Source: Gammaproteobacteria bacterium (GTDB lineage Bacteria > Pseudomonadota > Gammaproteobacteria > SZUA-140). Taken from it: a stretch of DNA of 5,290 nucleotides. This document shows positions 1 to 5,290 of the stretch, in pieces (the stretch's first letter is position 1; the number at the start of each line of letters is the position of its first letter). Both the position numbers and the translations under genes were made by a program. The stretch lies in the NCBI GenBank assembly GCA_026994735.1, contig JALWQD010000208.1, positions 1 to 5,290 of the forward strand. Reading direction: 5' to 3'. The notes beneath the pieces were generated by a model. That model had not been told where the DNA came from and searched no databases. It was given only the letters and a program-made list of their open reading frames with translations.

Positions 1-414
1 CGAGGCTTCAACCCCGCTCTTTTCCGTCCCGGCAATCGGGTGAGCGGGAACAAACCAGGGCATGTGCGCGGCTAAGGCATCGCGGGCATCGGCGACAACA
101 GACCCCTTTGCGCTGCCAACATCCATAACGACGGCCTCTGCCTGCAAGTGACCGGCTATCTGTTCCAGAATGCCATGCACAGCCCCCAGGGGCACCGCCA
201 AAATAACCAGATCGGCACCAGCAACAGCTTTTACTGGATCCCGTTCATAGCGATCAATAACACCGAGTTCAACAGCTGTCCGTAAATTTTTCTCATTGCG
301 GCCACAGCCAACGACTTCGGCACAGACGGCTGCCTGACGCAGAGCGCGGGCTAAAGAGCCGCCCAAAAGGCCGACACCAAAGATCGTCATACGCTGTGTC
401 AGTAACGGTGTCAT
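1..414 (-). CDS. tyrA: Prephenate (or arogenate) dehydrogenase TyrA, N-terminal part (3' end outside window)
   Basis: TyrA oxidatively decarboxylates prephenate to 4-hydroxyphenylpyruvate (or arogenate to tyrosine) with NAD(P). The 138 visible residues start at the ATG at 414 and read to the left edge without a stop. A Rossmann motif GVGLLGGS spans residues 13-20, ending the first strand and starting the first helix. DVGSAKG (98-104) and HPIAGTEKSGVEAS (125-138) are strongly conserved in TyrA; His125 corresponds to the catalytic His of HPxxG. No chorismate mutase domain precedes it, unlike E. coli TyrA, so it is the monofunctional type found in Pseudomonas, where it is often fused to AroA; whether it is fused here lies outside the window. 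The end of the second strand reads VVGCGRN with no Asp, so NADP use is possible. A second in-frame ATG at 390 (MTIFGVG) is an alternative start. No clear ribosome binding site is seen; translation may be coupled to pheA, which ends 10 bases upstream. Confidence 0.95.
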   Translation of the reverse strand, partial: MTPLLTQRMTIFGVGLLGGSLARALRQAAVCAEVVGCGRNEKNLRTAVELGVIDRYERDPVKAVAGADLVILAVPLGAVHGILEQIAGHLQAEAVVMDVGSAKGSVVADARDALAAHMPWFVPAHPIAGTEKSGVEAS

Positions 415-424
415 GAAAGCAGAA

Positions 425-1525
425 TCAGGAATTTGAAGGTGCTTGCGGGTAAGAACCAAGAACCTTCAACATGACTGACTCCTGCTGCAATTCGGCCAGT
501 GCTGCGGCGACATTTTCATCATCGTGATGGCCACTGATATCGATAAAAAACAGGTATTCCCAAACACCCCGGCGTGATGGCCTGGATTCAATTCGGGTCA
601 TTGAAATCGAACGACTGCTGAGCGGCTCGAGGATCGCTACCAGTGCCCCCGGCCGGTTGGCTGTGGCTAACATCAGCGAGGTTTTATCTGCGCCACTGGG
701 CAAGGGTGATGTCCGCCCAACAACGAGAAAGCGGGTAGTATTGTCAGGCTCATCTTCAATATTGCTGGCCAGGGTCTCGAGTTCATAAATCCCGGCAGCC
801 TCAAGGCTGGCAATTGCAGCACTGCCGGCCTCGCTCTCTGCGGCTATCCGGCGGGCAGCCTCAGCATTGCTGGCAACATCAATTAATTCAACCCCCGGGA
901 GATGATTGTTTAACCATGCCCGGCACTGGGCATGTGCCATTTGGTGTGCGTAGACACGCTCTACCGCTGTCATCGCCAGACCTTTCTTTGCCAGCAGATG
1001 ATGGTGAATGCGAACCTCAACTTCACTGCAAATTTGCAACGGTGAATGGACAAAGAGATCGAGGGTATGTGTCACAGCCCCTTCAGTCGAATTTTCAATG
1101 GGTACGACACCAAAATGCAAGGCACCGGCTTCAACCTCACGAAAAACAGCAGCAATACTGTCCACAGGCACGGTCTCAACAGCATGCCCAAACTGCTGGA
1201 TCACCGCCGCTTCGGTAAATGTCCCCCGCGGCCCCAGGTAACCGACCTGCATTGGCTGTTGCAGGTTCAGACAGGCTGACATAATCTCTTGAAAAAGACG
1301 GCTGACAGCACTGTCCGAGAGGGGGCCCTGATTGCGTTCGCGGACAGTTGCCAGCACCTGTGCTTCACGTTCCGGTCGATAGAAGGCAGAACTGTCTCCT
1401 TGCTCCTGCTTGATCCTGGCCACTTCCAGAGCACACTCTGCCCGTTCACTAATCAGGGCCTGTAACTGAGCATCAATACGATCAATATCAGCGCGCACAT
1501 TTAGTAAAGGATCACGTTTACTCAT
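425..1525 (-). CDS. pheA: P-protein: chorismate mutase / prephenate dehydratase PheA
   Basis: PheA is a cytoplasmic two-activity enzyme: it rearranges chorismate to prephenate, then dehydrates and decarboxylates prephenate to phenylpyruvate, the precursor of phenylalanine. From the ATG at 1525 it has 366 residues, close to the usual length; an ATG two codons upstream at 1531 is possible. Residues 1-90 are an AroQ-type chorismate mutase with Arg11, Arg28 and Lys39 at the same positions as the E. coli active site, and the FYRPERE segment known from Pseudomonas. Residues 94-270 are prephenate dehydratase with GYLGPRGTFTEAA, VPIENSTEGAV and the catalytic Thr264-Arg265-Phe266 motif. Residues 281-360 are an ACT domain with the GALV (293-296) and ESRP (313-316) motifs that form the phenylalanine feedback site in E. 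coli, so inhibition by phenylalanine is likely. It starts 33 bases after the phosphoglycerate dehydrogenase gene and stops 10 bases before tyrA, consistent with co-transcription. Confidence 0.97.
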   Translation of the reverse strand: MSKRDPLLNVRADIDRIDAQLQALISERAECALEVARIKQEQGDSSAFYRPEREAQVLATVRERNQGPLSDSAVSRLFQEIMSACLNLQQPMQVGYLGPRGTFTEAAVIQQFGHAVETVPVDSIAAVFREVEAGALHFGVVPIENSTEGAVTHTLDLFVHSPLQICSEVEVRIHHHLLAKKGLAMTAVERVYAHQMAHAQCRAWLNNHLPGVELIDVASNAEAARRIAAESEAGSAAIASLEAAGIYELETLASNIEDEPDNTTRFLVVGRTSPLPSGADKTSLMLATANRPGALVAILEPLSSRSISMTRIESRPSRRGVWEYLFFIDISGHHDDENVAAALAELQQESVMLKVLGSYPQAPSNS

Positions 1526-1532
1526 TACCATG

Positions 1533-1536
1533 CCTC
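1533..1536 (-). promoter_or_regulatory. pheA ribosome binding site (decides the start)
   Basis: GAGG on the minus strand lies seven bases before the ATG at 1525 but only one base before the ATG at 1531. The better spacing makes 1525 (MSKRDPLL) the likely start, two codons inside the longest frame. A second purine-rich stretch, AGGGAGGG, lies farther upstream at about 1546-1553 and is too distant from either ATG to choose between them. Confidence 0.5.
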
Positions 1537-1558
1537 ATCTCTGCCACCCTCCCTGCAG

Positions 1559-2323
1559 CTAACCCTGCTTGATCAAACGGACATTGAGGACACCTTCAAT
1601 GGCCTCCAGGCGGCCCACTACGGCCTCGTCAGGAATGGTTTCGACATCAACCAGAGAATAGGCGATATCAGCGCGAGATTTATTCAGCAAGTCCTTGATA
1701 TTAATATTTGCATCAGCCAGCAGAGTAGTGATCTGGCCAACCATATTCGGTACATTGGCATTGGCGATAGCCAAGCGATATTCGCTCACTGGCGGCAGCT
1801 TCACCGAAGGAAAATTGACCGCATTCCTGATCGTTCCCTGTTCGAGAAAATCGCGCAGCTCTTCAACCACCATCAGGGCACAGTTTTCTTCCGCTTGCTG
1901 CGTCGAAGCACCAAGGTGCGGCAGAGCAATAATACGCGGGTGACCATTGATCCCTGGATTGGCAAAATCACAGACATAGGCATACAGCTTGCCGTCATCA
2001 AGGGCAGCTATCACAGCATCATTATCGACAATACCCTCACGGGCAAAATTAAGGACAACCGCCCCGTCCTTCATGATGCGAATACGCTCAACATTAATGA
2101 GATTTTTTGTCGCCTCGATCAAGGGCACATGAAAGGTGACAAAATCCGCCTGCCGGAGAAGGTCATCGACACTACCCGCCTGCCGCACATCTGCCGACAA
2201 ACGCCAGGCACTATCAACCGTTATCTGGGGATCATAACCAATGACATCCATACCCAGAGCGCTCGCAGCATTGGCAATCATCACCCCGATCGCACCTAAG
2301 CCGACAACCCCCAATGTCCGGCC
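1559..2323 (-). CDS. C-terminal fragment of the split phosphoglycerate dehydrogenase (NAD-binding and ACT domains)
   Basis: This is the rest of the gene, in the -1 frame relative to the first part, beginning with the GRTLGVVGLGAIG strand-turn-helix. It contains the NAD-binding fold, catalytic Arg and His, and a C-terminal ACT domain (LAIANANVPNMVGQITTLLA onward), which in SerA-type enzymes usually binds serine or another amino acid for feedback control. A gene caller may start it at the TTG at 2314, but that codon is the Leu of the conserved GRTLG and has no convincing ribosome binding site. It is unlikely to be an independent gene. Confidence 0.7.
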   Translation of the reverse strand, partial: GRTLGVVGLGAIGVMIANAASALGMDVIGYDPQITVDSAWRLSADVRQAGSVDDLLRQADFVTFHVPLIEATKNLINVERIRIMKDGAVVLNFAREGIVDNDAVIAALDDGKLYAYVCDFANPGINGHPRIIALPHLGASTQQAEENCALMVVEELRDFLEQGTIRNAVNFPSVKLPPVSEYRLAIANANVPNMVGQITTLLADANINIKDLLNKSRADIAYSLVDVETIPDEAVVGRLEAIEGVLNVRLIKQG

Positions 2324-2730
2324 GGAAGTTCAAAACCAACAAACTGTTTCTTACCCTGTTCGGCCTGGCGATGAACCTCTTCCGCACTGCCCGCAAGCCC
2401 GCGGACAAAATCCCATGCCGGACAGATGTTACGGCAAGCCAGCAACATCCCGGTCAGGACAAGCTCCTTGACAGCATTGGCATTCGCACCCGGCGCATTA
2501 AAAACCGGAATACCACGCGCTGTTACCTCGGGCAAGGGAATATTGTTAACACCGGCACCAGCACGAGCAATCGCCTTCAAGGAAGCTGGCAATCGCATCC
2601 CATGCATATTCTGTGAGCGCAGCAAGATGGCATCCGGATGAACAATTTCAGAAGCCACCTCATAACGATCACGCGGCAACAGATCCAGCCCCTTCACTGA
2701 AATATTGTTCAGTGTCAATATCTTGTACAT
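2296..2730 (-). CDS. N-terminal fragment of the split phosphoglycerate dehydrogenase
   Basis: As written, this frame encodes 144 residues. The first 136 form the N-terminal substrate-binding lobe and the helix leading to the NAD domain. The last eight (AGHWGLSA) are out-of-frame residues before a premature TAG. Alone it lacks the NAD-binding fold, the catalytic Arg and His and the ACT domain, so it would not be an active dehydrogenase. It has the ribosome binding site and the natural start of the gene. Confidence 0.7.
   Translation of the reverse strand: MYKILTLNNISVKGLDLLPRDRYEVASEIVHPDAILLRSQNMHGMRLPASLKAIARAGAGVNNIPLPEVTARGIPVFNAPGANANAVKELVLTGMLLACRNICPAWDFVRGLAGSAEEVHRQAEQGKKQFVGFELPAGHWGLSA
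2318..2325 (-). other. Frameshift site in a CCGGCCGG palindrome
   Basis: The upstream frame is correct through Leu-Pro (CTT CCG) and the downstream frame is correct from Gly-Arg-Thr-Leu (GGC CGG ACA TTG). The two overlap so that exactly one base is missing within CCGGCCGG; reading CCGGGCCGG restores LPGRTLGVVG. The eight-base perfect palindrome is a plausible place for either a base-calling error or a real slippage deletion. Confidence 0.8.
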
Positions 2731-2738
2731 TATATTTT

Positions 2739-2742
2739 CCCT
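2739..2742 (-). promoter_or_regulatory. Ribosome binding site of the phosphoglycerate dehydrogenase gene
   Basis: AGGG on the minus strand sits eight bases before the ATG at 2730, inside the 30-base gap after serC. It supports 2730 as the start; the resulting N-terminus MYKILTLNNIS fits the usual start of this dehydrogenase family. Confidence 0.45.
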
Positions 2743-2760
2743 GTTACATCAACCTTGTGC

Positions 2761-3843
2761 TCAGCCATAACGTTGAGCAAAGTCCTGCATAAATGCGACC
2801 AACGCCTCAACACCTGCCTCAGGCATAGCGTTGTAAATACTGGCGCGCATACCACCGACTGAGCGATGTCCCTTCAGGGTTTGTAAGCCAAGCTCCGCGG
2901 CTTCCTGCAGAAAAATGCTGTCGAGCGCATCATTAGCAAGCGTAAAGGGAACATTCATCCAGGAACGATTTTCCCTGTTGACAGGGTTACTATAGAAATC
3001 GCTACCGTCAATAGCAGCATAGAGACTGGCCGCCTTGCGTTCATTGATCCTTGCCATCGTTTCCAGCCCACCAAGCTCCTTGAGCCAGGAAAAAACAAGT
3101 CCGGCGATATACCAGCTATAAGTTGGCGGTGTGTTATACATCGAATCATTGTTGGCATGTGTACGATAATCAAAGAGTACAGGCATGTCCGCTAAAGGCT
3201 CGCCAATAAGATCCTTGCGCACAATCACCAACGTCAAGCCTGCCGGGCCAATATTCTTTTGTGCGCCAGCATAGATAATACCAAAACGATTGATATCAAG
3301 CGGTCGTGAGAGCAAGGTTGAAGACATATCGGCAACCAGCGTCACATCACCTACAGAGGGGATTTCCGCAAACTCGACGCCACCAATGGTTTCATTGGGC
3401 GTGTAATGGACATAGGCAGCATCCGGATCCAGCTGCCATTGAGCGCGATCGGGCACTGAACAGTAGCCTTCATCAGCCGAGCTGGCGACTATATTGACAT
3501 CACAAAACCGCCGGGCCTCAGCAATGGCCTTCTTCGACCACTGTCCAGTATTAAAATAATCCGCCTTCTTTCTGTTACCGAGGAGGTTGATCGGCACCAT
3601 CGAAAACTGGGCACTGGCACCGCCCTGAAGAAACAGTACCCGGTAATCATCGCTGATTCCCAGCAATTCACGAAAATCAGCCTCTGCCCTGGCGGCGATC
3701 TCCATAAAGGCCTTGCCACGGTGACTCATTTCCATGACAGACATCCCCGTGCCCTGCCAATCACACATCTCTTCACGGGCCTTCTTCAAGACAACCTCGG
3801 GCAACATCGCCGGCCCGGCACTAAAGTTATACACTCTCGTCAT
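2761..3843 (-). CDS. serC: Phosphoserine aminotransferase SerC
   Basis: SerC is a cytoplasmic PLP-dependent aminotransferase that uses glutamate to convert 3-phosphohydroxypyruvate to 3-phosphoserine, the second step of serine synthesis. In many bacteria it also aminates the vitamin B6 precursor 3-hydroxy-4-phosphohydroxythreonine intermediate. With the start at 3843 the protein has 360 residues (E. coli SerC has 362). It opens with the family signature YNFSAGPAMLP. Visible active-site features are His41-Arg42 (phosphate contacts in E. coli), GGAS at 74-77, Trp102 stacking on the cofactor, Asp172 in ADMSST, and the PLP lysine Lys196 in GAQKNIGPAGL. The C-terminus has the expected GHRSVGGMRASIYNA. 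The frame is open for seven more codons upstream (to 3864), but the ribosome binding site falls inside them. The gene ends 30 bases before the phosphoglycerate dehydrogenase gene that supplies its substrate. All key residues are present, so it should be active. Confidence 0.97.
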   Translation of the reverse strand: MTRVYNFSAGPAMLPEVVLKKAREEMCDWQGTGMSVMEMSHRGKAFMEIAARAEADFRELLGISDDYRVLFLQGGASAQFSMVPINLLGNRKKADYFNTGQWSKKAIAEARRFCDVNIVASSADEGYCSVPDRAQWQLDPDAAYVHYTPNETIGGVEFAEIPSVGDVTLVADMSSTLLSRPLDINRFGIIYAGAQKNIGPAGLTLVIVRKDLIGEPLADMPVLFDYRTHANNDSMYNTPPTYSWYIAGLVFSWLKELGGLETMARINERKAASLYAAIDGSDFYSNPVNRENRSWMNVPFTLANDALDSIFLQEAAELGLQTLKGHRSVGGMRASIYNAMPEAGVEALVAFMQDFAQRYG

Positions 3844-3849
3844 CATCAA

Positions 3850-3853
3850 CCTC
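3850..3853 (-). promoter_or_regulatory. serC ribosome binding site (decides the start)
   Basis: GAGG on the minus strand lies six bases before the ATG at 3843 and three before the ATG at 3846. Upstream in-frame ATGs at 3864 and 3855 precede or overlap this site and so cannot use it. This spacing favours 3843, giving a protein that begins MTRVYNFSAGPAMLP, matching where the SerC family normally begins. Confidence 0.6.
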
Positions 3854-3874
3854 ATTAAAAACATACCGACGGAC

Positions 3875-3889
3875 GCCGTTCAAAACGGC
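3875..3889 (-). other. Perfect 6-bp hairpin in the serC leader
   Basis: GCCGTT and AACGGC form a perfect six-base-pair stem around a three-base loop. On the minus strand it is followed 13 bases later by TTTTT (3857-3861) and then by the serC ribosome binding site. The distance to the U run is too long for a classic terminator. It could be a leader structure affecting serC, or chance. Confidence 0.25.
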
Positions 3890-3919
3890 CGCACCGGCGG
3901 CGAAATGAAAACAAAAACA

Positions 3920-3948
3920 GGATGAGCGCATTCAAACTCGCTTGGCAA
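3920..3948 (-). promoter_or_regulatory. Weak sigma-70-like promoter candidate upstream of serC
   Basis: On the minus strand TTGCCA (3943-3948, five of six matches to TTGACA) is followed after 17 bases by TCATCC (3920-3925), which matches TATAAT at only three of six positions. The spacing is ideal but the -10 is poor and there is no extended TG motif. It is the best promoter-like pair I found in the gap ahead of serC; it could easily be chance. Confidence 0.2.
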
Positions 3949-3963
3949 GACACTGACATAATA

Positions 3964-3978
3964 CCGGCAAGCTGCCAG
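3964..3978 (-). terminator. Small hairpin immediately after gyrA stop (weak terminator candidate)
   Basis: On the minus strand CTGGCA and TGCCGG pair as a six-base-pair stem (one G-U) around a three-base loop, starting two bases after the gyrA stop codon. No U tract follows directly, so it does not fit a standard intrinsic terminator. It may instead protect the gyrA mRNA 3' end or be chance. Confidence 0.2.
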
Positions 3979-3980
3979 AC

Positions 3981-5290
3981 TCAATCCGGAGCGCTGGTTG
4001 CGGAGTCATCCGCTTCAGCATCGATCTCCGCAGCGTCAGGTTCATCAATCGTTGCAATCCTGTCAAGACCAACCAGTCGTTCACCTTTGCCTAAACGGAT
4101 AACACGTACTCCCTGGGTATTACGTCCCAGCACAGGCACTTCATCAACCCGCGTCCGCACCAGCGTCCCGGCATTCGAAATGAGCATGATCTCATCCCCC
4201 TCATCAACGAGGGCGGCACCGACGACGCTGCCATTGCGCTCGCTGGTCTGTATCGCAGCAACACCCTGGCCACCGCGTCCATGCAAGGGATAACCATCAA
4301 TAGCCGTGCGCTTGCCATAACCATGTTCGGTCACGGTCATAATGGTACCGCCCGTCAGGATCAGCAGCGAGATGACCCGCTGACCACTCTGCAAACGAAT
4401 ACCGCGAACTCCTCGCGCAGTTCGCCCCATTGCTCGCACATTGGCCTCGGCAAAGCGTACTGCCTTGCCGGAACTACTAAAGAGCATCACATCCTGCTGA
4501 CCATCGGTCATATCGACACCGATCAGCTGATCATCCTCAAGCAGATCAATAGCAATGATGCCGTTGCTGCGCGGGCGTGAAAAATCGACTAACGGTGTTT
4601 TTTTGATCGTGCCGGAAGCCGTGGCCATAATGACAAAGTTTTCTTCACCATATTCACGCACAGGCAATACCGCCGAGATACGCTCCCCTTCGGCCAATGG
4701 CAGCAGATTGATCATCGGACGACCGCGTGCATTACGACTGGCCTGTGGCAATTCATAAACCTTGATCCAGTAAACCTTGCCATGGGTCGAGAAACAGAGC
4801 AGCGTATCATGAGTATTGGCAACGAAGAGCTTGTCGATGAAATCATCATCCTTCATCTGTGTCGAGGCTTTACCACGACCACCGCGACGCTGGGCATGGT
4901 AAGTATCCAGGGCTTGCGACTTGACATAACCTTCATGGGAAAAGGTAACGACCACATCTTCTTCCGAAATCAGGTCTTCCAGAGTCAGATCCAGACGACT
5001 GCTAAGGATCTCGGTGCGACGGTCATCGCCATACTGATCGACAACGGCTTCAAGCTCTTCACGAATCACTTCCATCAAGCGATCTGGATTAGAAAGAATC
5101 TCCAGCAATGCCCTGATTTGAACAAGAATTTCTTCATATTCTTTTTGAATTTTTTCCTGCTCAAGACCGGTTAGACGATGCAGGCGCAAGTCCAGAATAG
5201 CCTGCGCTTGCACGGGTGAAAGACGATAACCGTCATCACACAACCCCATCCCTGCTGCCAGTTCTTCAGGCCGCGCTTCATCACTGCGAC
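3981..5290 (-). CDS. gyrA: DNA gyrase subunit A, C-terminal half (partial, 5' end outside window)
   Basis: GyrA is the DNA-breaking and DNA-wrapping subunit of the cytoplasmic A2B2 gyrase, which introduces negative supercoils using ATP hydrolysed by GyrB. The reading frame is open from the right edge (first complete codon ends at 5288) to a TGA at 3981-3983, giving 435 residues, about half of a usual 860-880 residue GyrA. It opens with RSDEARPEELA, then the segment AQAILDLRLHRLTGLE typical of the end of the breakage-reunion core and its coiled coil. The GyrA box QRRGGRG lies at 4872-4892; in known gyrases this motif is needed for DNA wrapping and separates gyrase from topoisomerase IV ParC. 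The beta-pinwheel repeats follow (for example VANTHDTLLCFS and ARGRPMINLLPL). The protein ends in an acidic tail at 3984-4046 with 9 Asp/Glu in 21 residues. The catalytic tyrosine and quinolone-resistance region are outside the window. The identification is very secure from close resemblance to E. coli GyrA. Confidence 0.98.
   Translation of the reverse strand, partial: RSDEARPEELAAGMGLCDDGYRLSPVQAQAILDLRLHRLTGLEQEKIQKEYEEILVQIRALLEILSNPDRLMEVIREELEAVVDQYGDDRRTEILSSRLDLTLEDLISEEDVVVTFSHEGYVKSQALDTYHAQRRGGRGKASTQMKDDDFIDKLFVANTHDTLLCFSTHGKVYWIKVYELPQASRNARGRPMINLLPLAEGERISAVLPVREYGEENFVIMATASGTIKKTPLVDFSRPRSNGIIAIDLLEDDQLIGVDMTDGQQDVMLFSSSGKAVRFAEANVRAMGRTARGVRGIRLQSGQRVISLLILTGGTIMTVTEHGYGKRTAIDGYPLHGRGGQGVAAIQTSERNGSVVGAALVDEGDEIMLISNAGTLVRTRVDEVPVLGRNTQGVRVIRLGKGERLVGLDRIATIDEPDAAEIDAEADDSATSAPD

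Larger units (their letters stand above)
1559..2730 (-). pseudogene. serA: D-3-phosphoglycerate dehydrogenase with C-terminal ACT domain, interrupted by a one-base frameshift
   Basis: The encoded enzyme would oxidise 3-phosphoglycerate to 3-phosphohydroxypyruvate with NAD, the first step of serine synthesis. It lies directly downstream of serC, which takes the next step. The gene is split. The first frame (2730 to a TAG at 2296-2298) reads correctly to ...FVGFELP. The second frame carries on with GRTLGVVGLGAIG down to a TAG at 1559-1561. Adding one base in the CCGGCCGG at 2318-2325 joins them into a 390-residue protein, normal for the short ACT-containing form (E. coli SerA has 410). In restored numbering: substrate-binding lobe with RAGAGVNNIP and NAPGANANAVKELV, NAD motif GLGAIG at 144-149, Asp167 after the second strand, Arg231 in NFAREGIVD, His272 in LPHLGAST, and an ACT domain at about 318-390. 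The rest of the coding sequence looks intact, with no further stops. This means either a sequence error or a recent mutation. The family call is firm; exact substrate is inferred from family and context. Confidence 0.85.
3844..3980 (-). other. gyrA-serC intergenic spacer
   Basis: This 137-base stretch is the longest non-coding segment in the window. Read on the minus strand it has a short hairpin two bases after the gyrA stop, a weak promoter-like pair, a T-rich tract (3907-3919), a second six-base-pair hairpin, then a TTTTT run just before the serC ribosome binding site. I see no small reading frame or tRNA in it. It could hold a leaky gyrA terminator and a serC promoter, but no single element is strong enough to be decisive. 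Confidence 0.6.

Noticed and set aside
814..1218. Plus-strand open frame of 134 codons opposite pheA
   Set aside because: It lies wholly inside the convincing pheA gene on the other strand, has no recognisable domain, and its Cys/Pro/Gln/Arg-rich composition is typical of an antisense shadow.
1895..2299. Plus-strand open frame of 134 codons opposite the phosphoglycerate dehydrogenase
   Set aside because: It is antisense to the NAD-binding domain of a well-recognised gene and resembles no family I know.
2312..2314. TTG as an independent start for a 251-residue dehydrogenase
   Set aside because: The codon is the Leu of the conserved GRTLG segment, the GRT codons continue upstream in frame, and a protein starting there would lack the substrate-binding lobe. 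A frameshift explains it better.
2281..2345. Insertion of a mobile element as the cause of the split gene
   Set aside because: The two halves join with a single missing base; there is no extra sequence, target duplication or inverted repeat beyond the eight-base palindrome.
3841..3864. SerC starting at the ATG at 3864 or 3855
   Set aside because: The GAGG ribosome binding site lies downstream of or overlapping these codons, and the family N-terminus aligns with the ATG at 3843.
4782..5174. Plus-strand open frame of 130 codons opposite gyrA
   Set aside because: It is antisense to the GyrA coiled-coil and pinwheel region; the apparent FFIFFLNFFLL hydrophobic stretch is the complement of Glu/Lys-rich coiled-coil codons, not a real membrane segment.
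1..5290. A hidden undescribed system, CRISPR array, toxin-antitoxin pair or structured RNA
   Set aside because: Coding sequence of five well-known housekeeping genes fills all but about 210 bases. I saw no direct repeats, no extra small genes with a ribosome binding site, and no large RNA fold.

Overview
The window is a compact bacterial housekeeping locus read entirely from the minus strand. In transcription order (right to left) it holds the 3' half of gyrA, then serC, a 3-phosphoglycerate dehydrogenase gene (serA type) broken by a one-base frameshift, pheA, and the 5' part of tyrA, which runs off the left edge. No tRNA, rRNA, CRISPR array, insertion sequence or other mobile element was seen. 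The only gap longer than 35 bases is the 137 bases between gyrA and serC.

The gene set and the protein sequences suggest a gammaproteobacterium. The gyrA-serC-pheA-(hisC)-tyrA-aroA order is the layout I recall from Pseudomonas and relatives. PheA is a fused chorismate mutase/prephenate dehydratase (P-protein) closely resembling the Pseudomonas form, and the GyrA C-terminal half closely resembles E. coli GyrA. Base composition looks balanced, near 50% GC by eye, and no gene stands out. I cannot name a genus.

Region by region: 3981-5290 encodes the last 435 residues of DNA gyrase subunit A (end of the breakage-reunion domain and coiled coil, then the GyrA box, beta-pinwheel and acidic tail). 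3844-3980 is a spacer with two small hairpins and a T-rich tract. 2761-3843 is SerC. 1559-2730 is the ACT-containing phosphoglycerate dehydrogenase, interrupted near 2318-2325. 427-1525 is PheA. 1-414 is the N-terminal NAD(P)-binding part of TyrA.

Together, serA and serC give the first two steps from 3-phosphoglycerate to serine. PheA and TyrA are the two branch enzymes that take chorismate/prephenate towards phenylalanine and tyrosine. SerC to tyrA are separated by only 10-33 bases and look like one operon. Compared with the Pseudomonas arrangement, a serA gene sits between serC and pheA, and hisC is absent between pheA and tyrA.

I found no evidence of an undescribed system. The points most worth checking are the serA frameshift (error or real inactivation) and the altered gene order.
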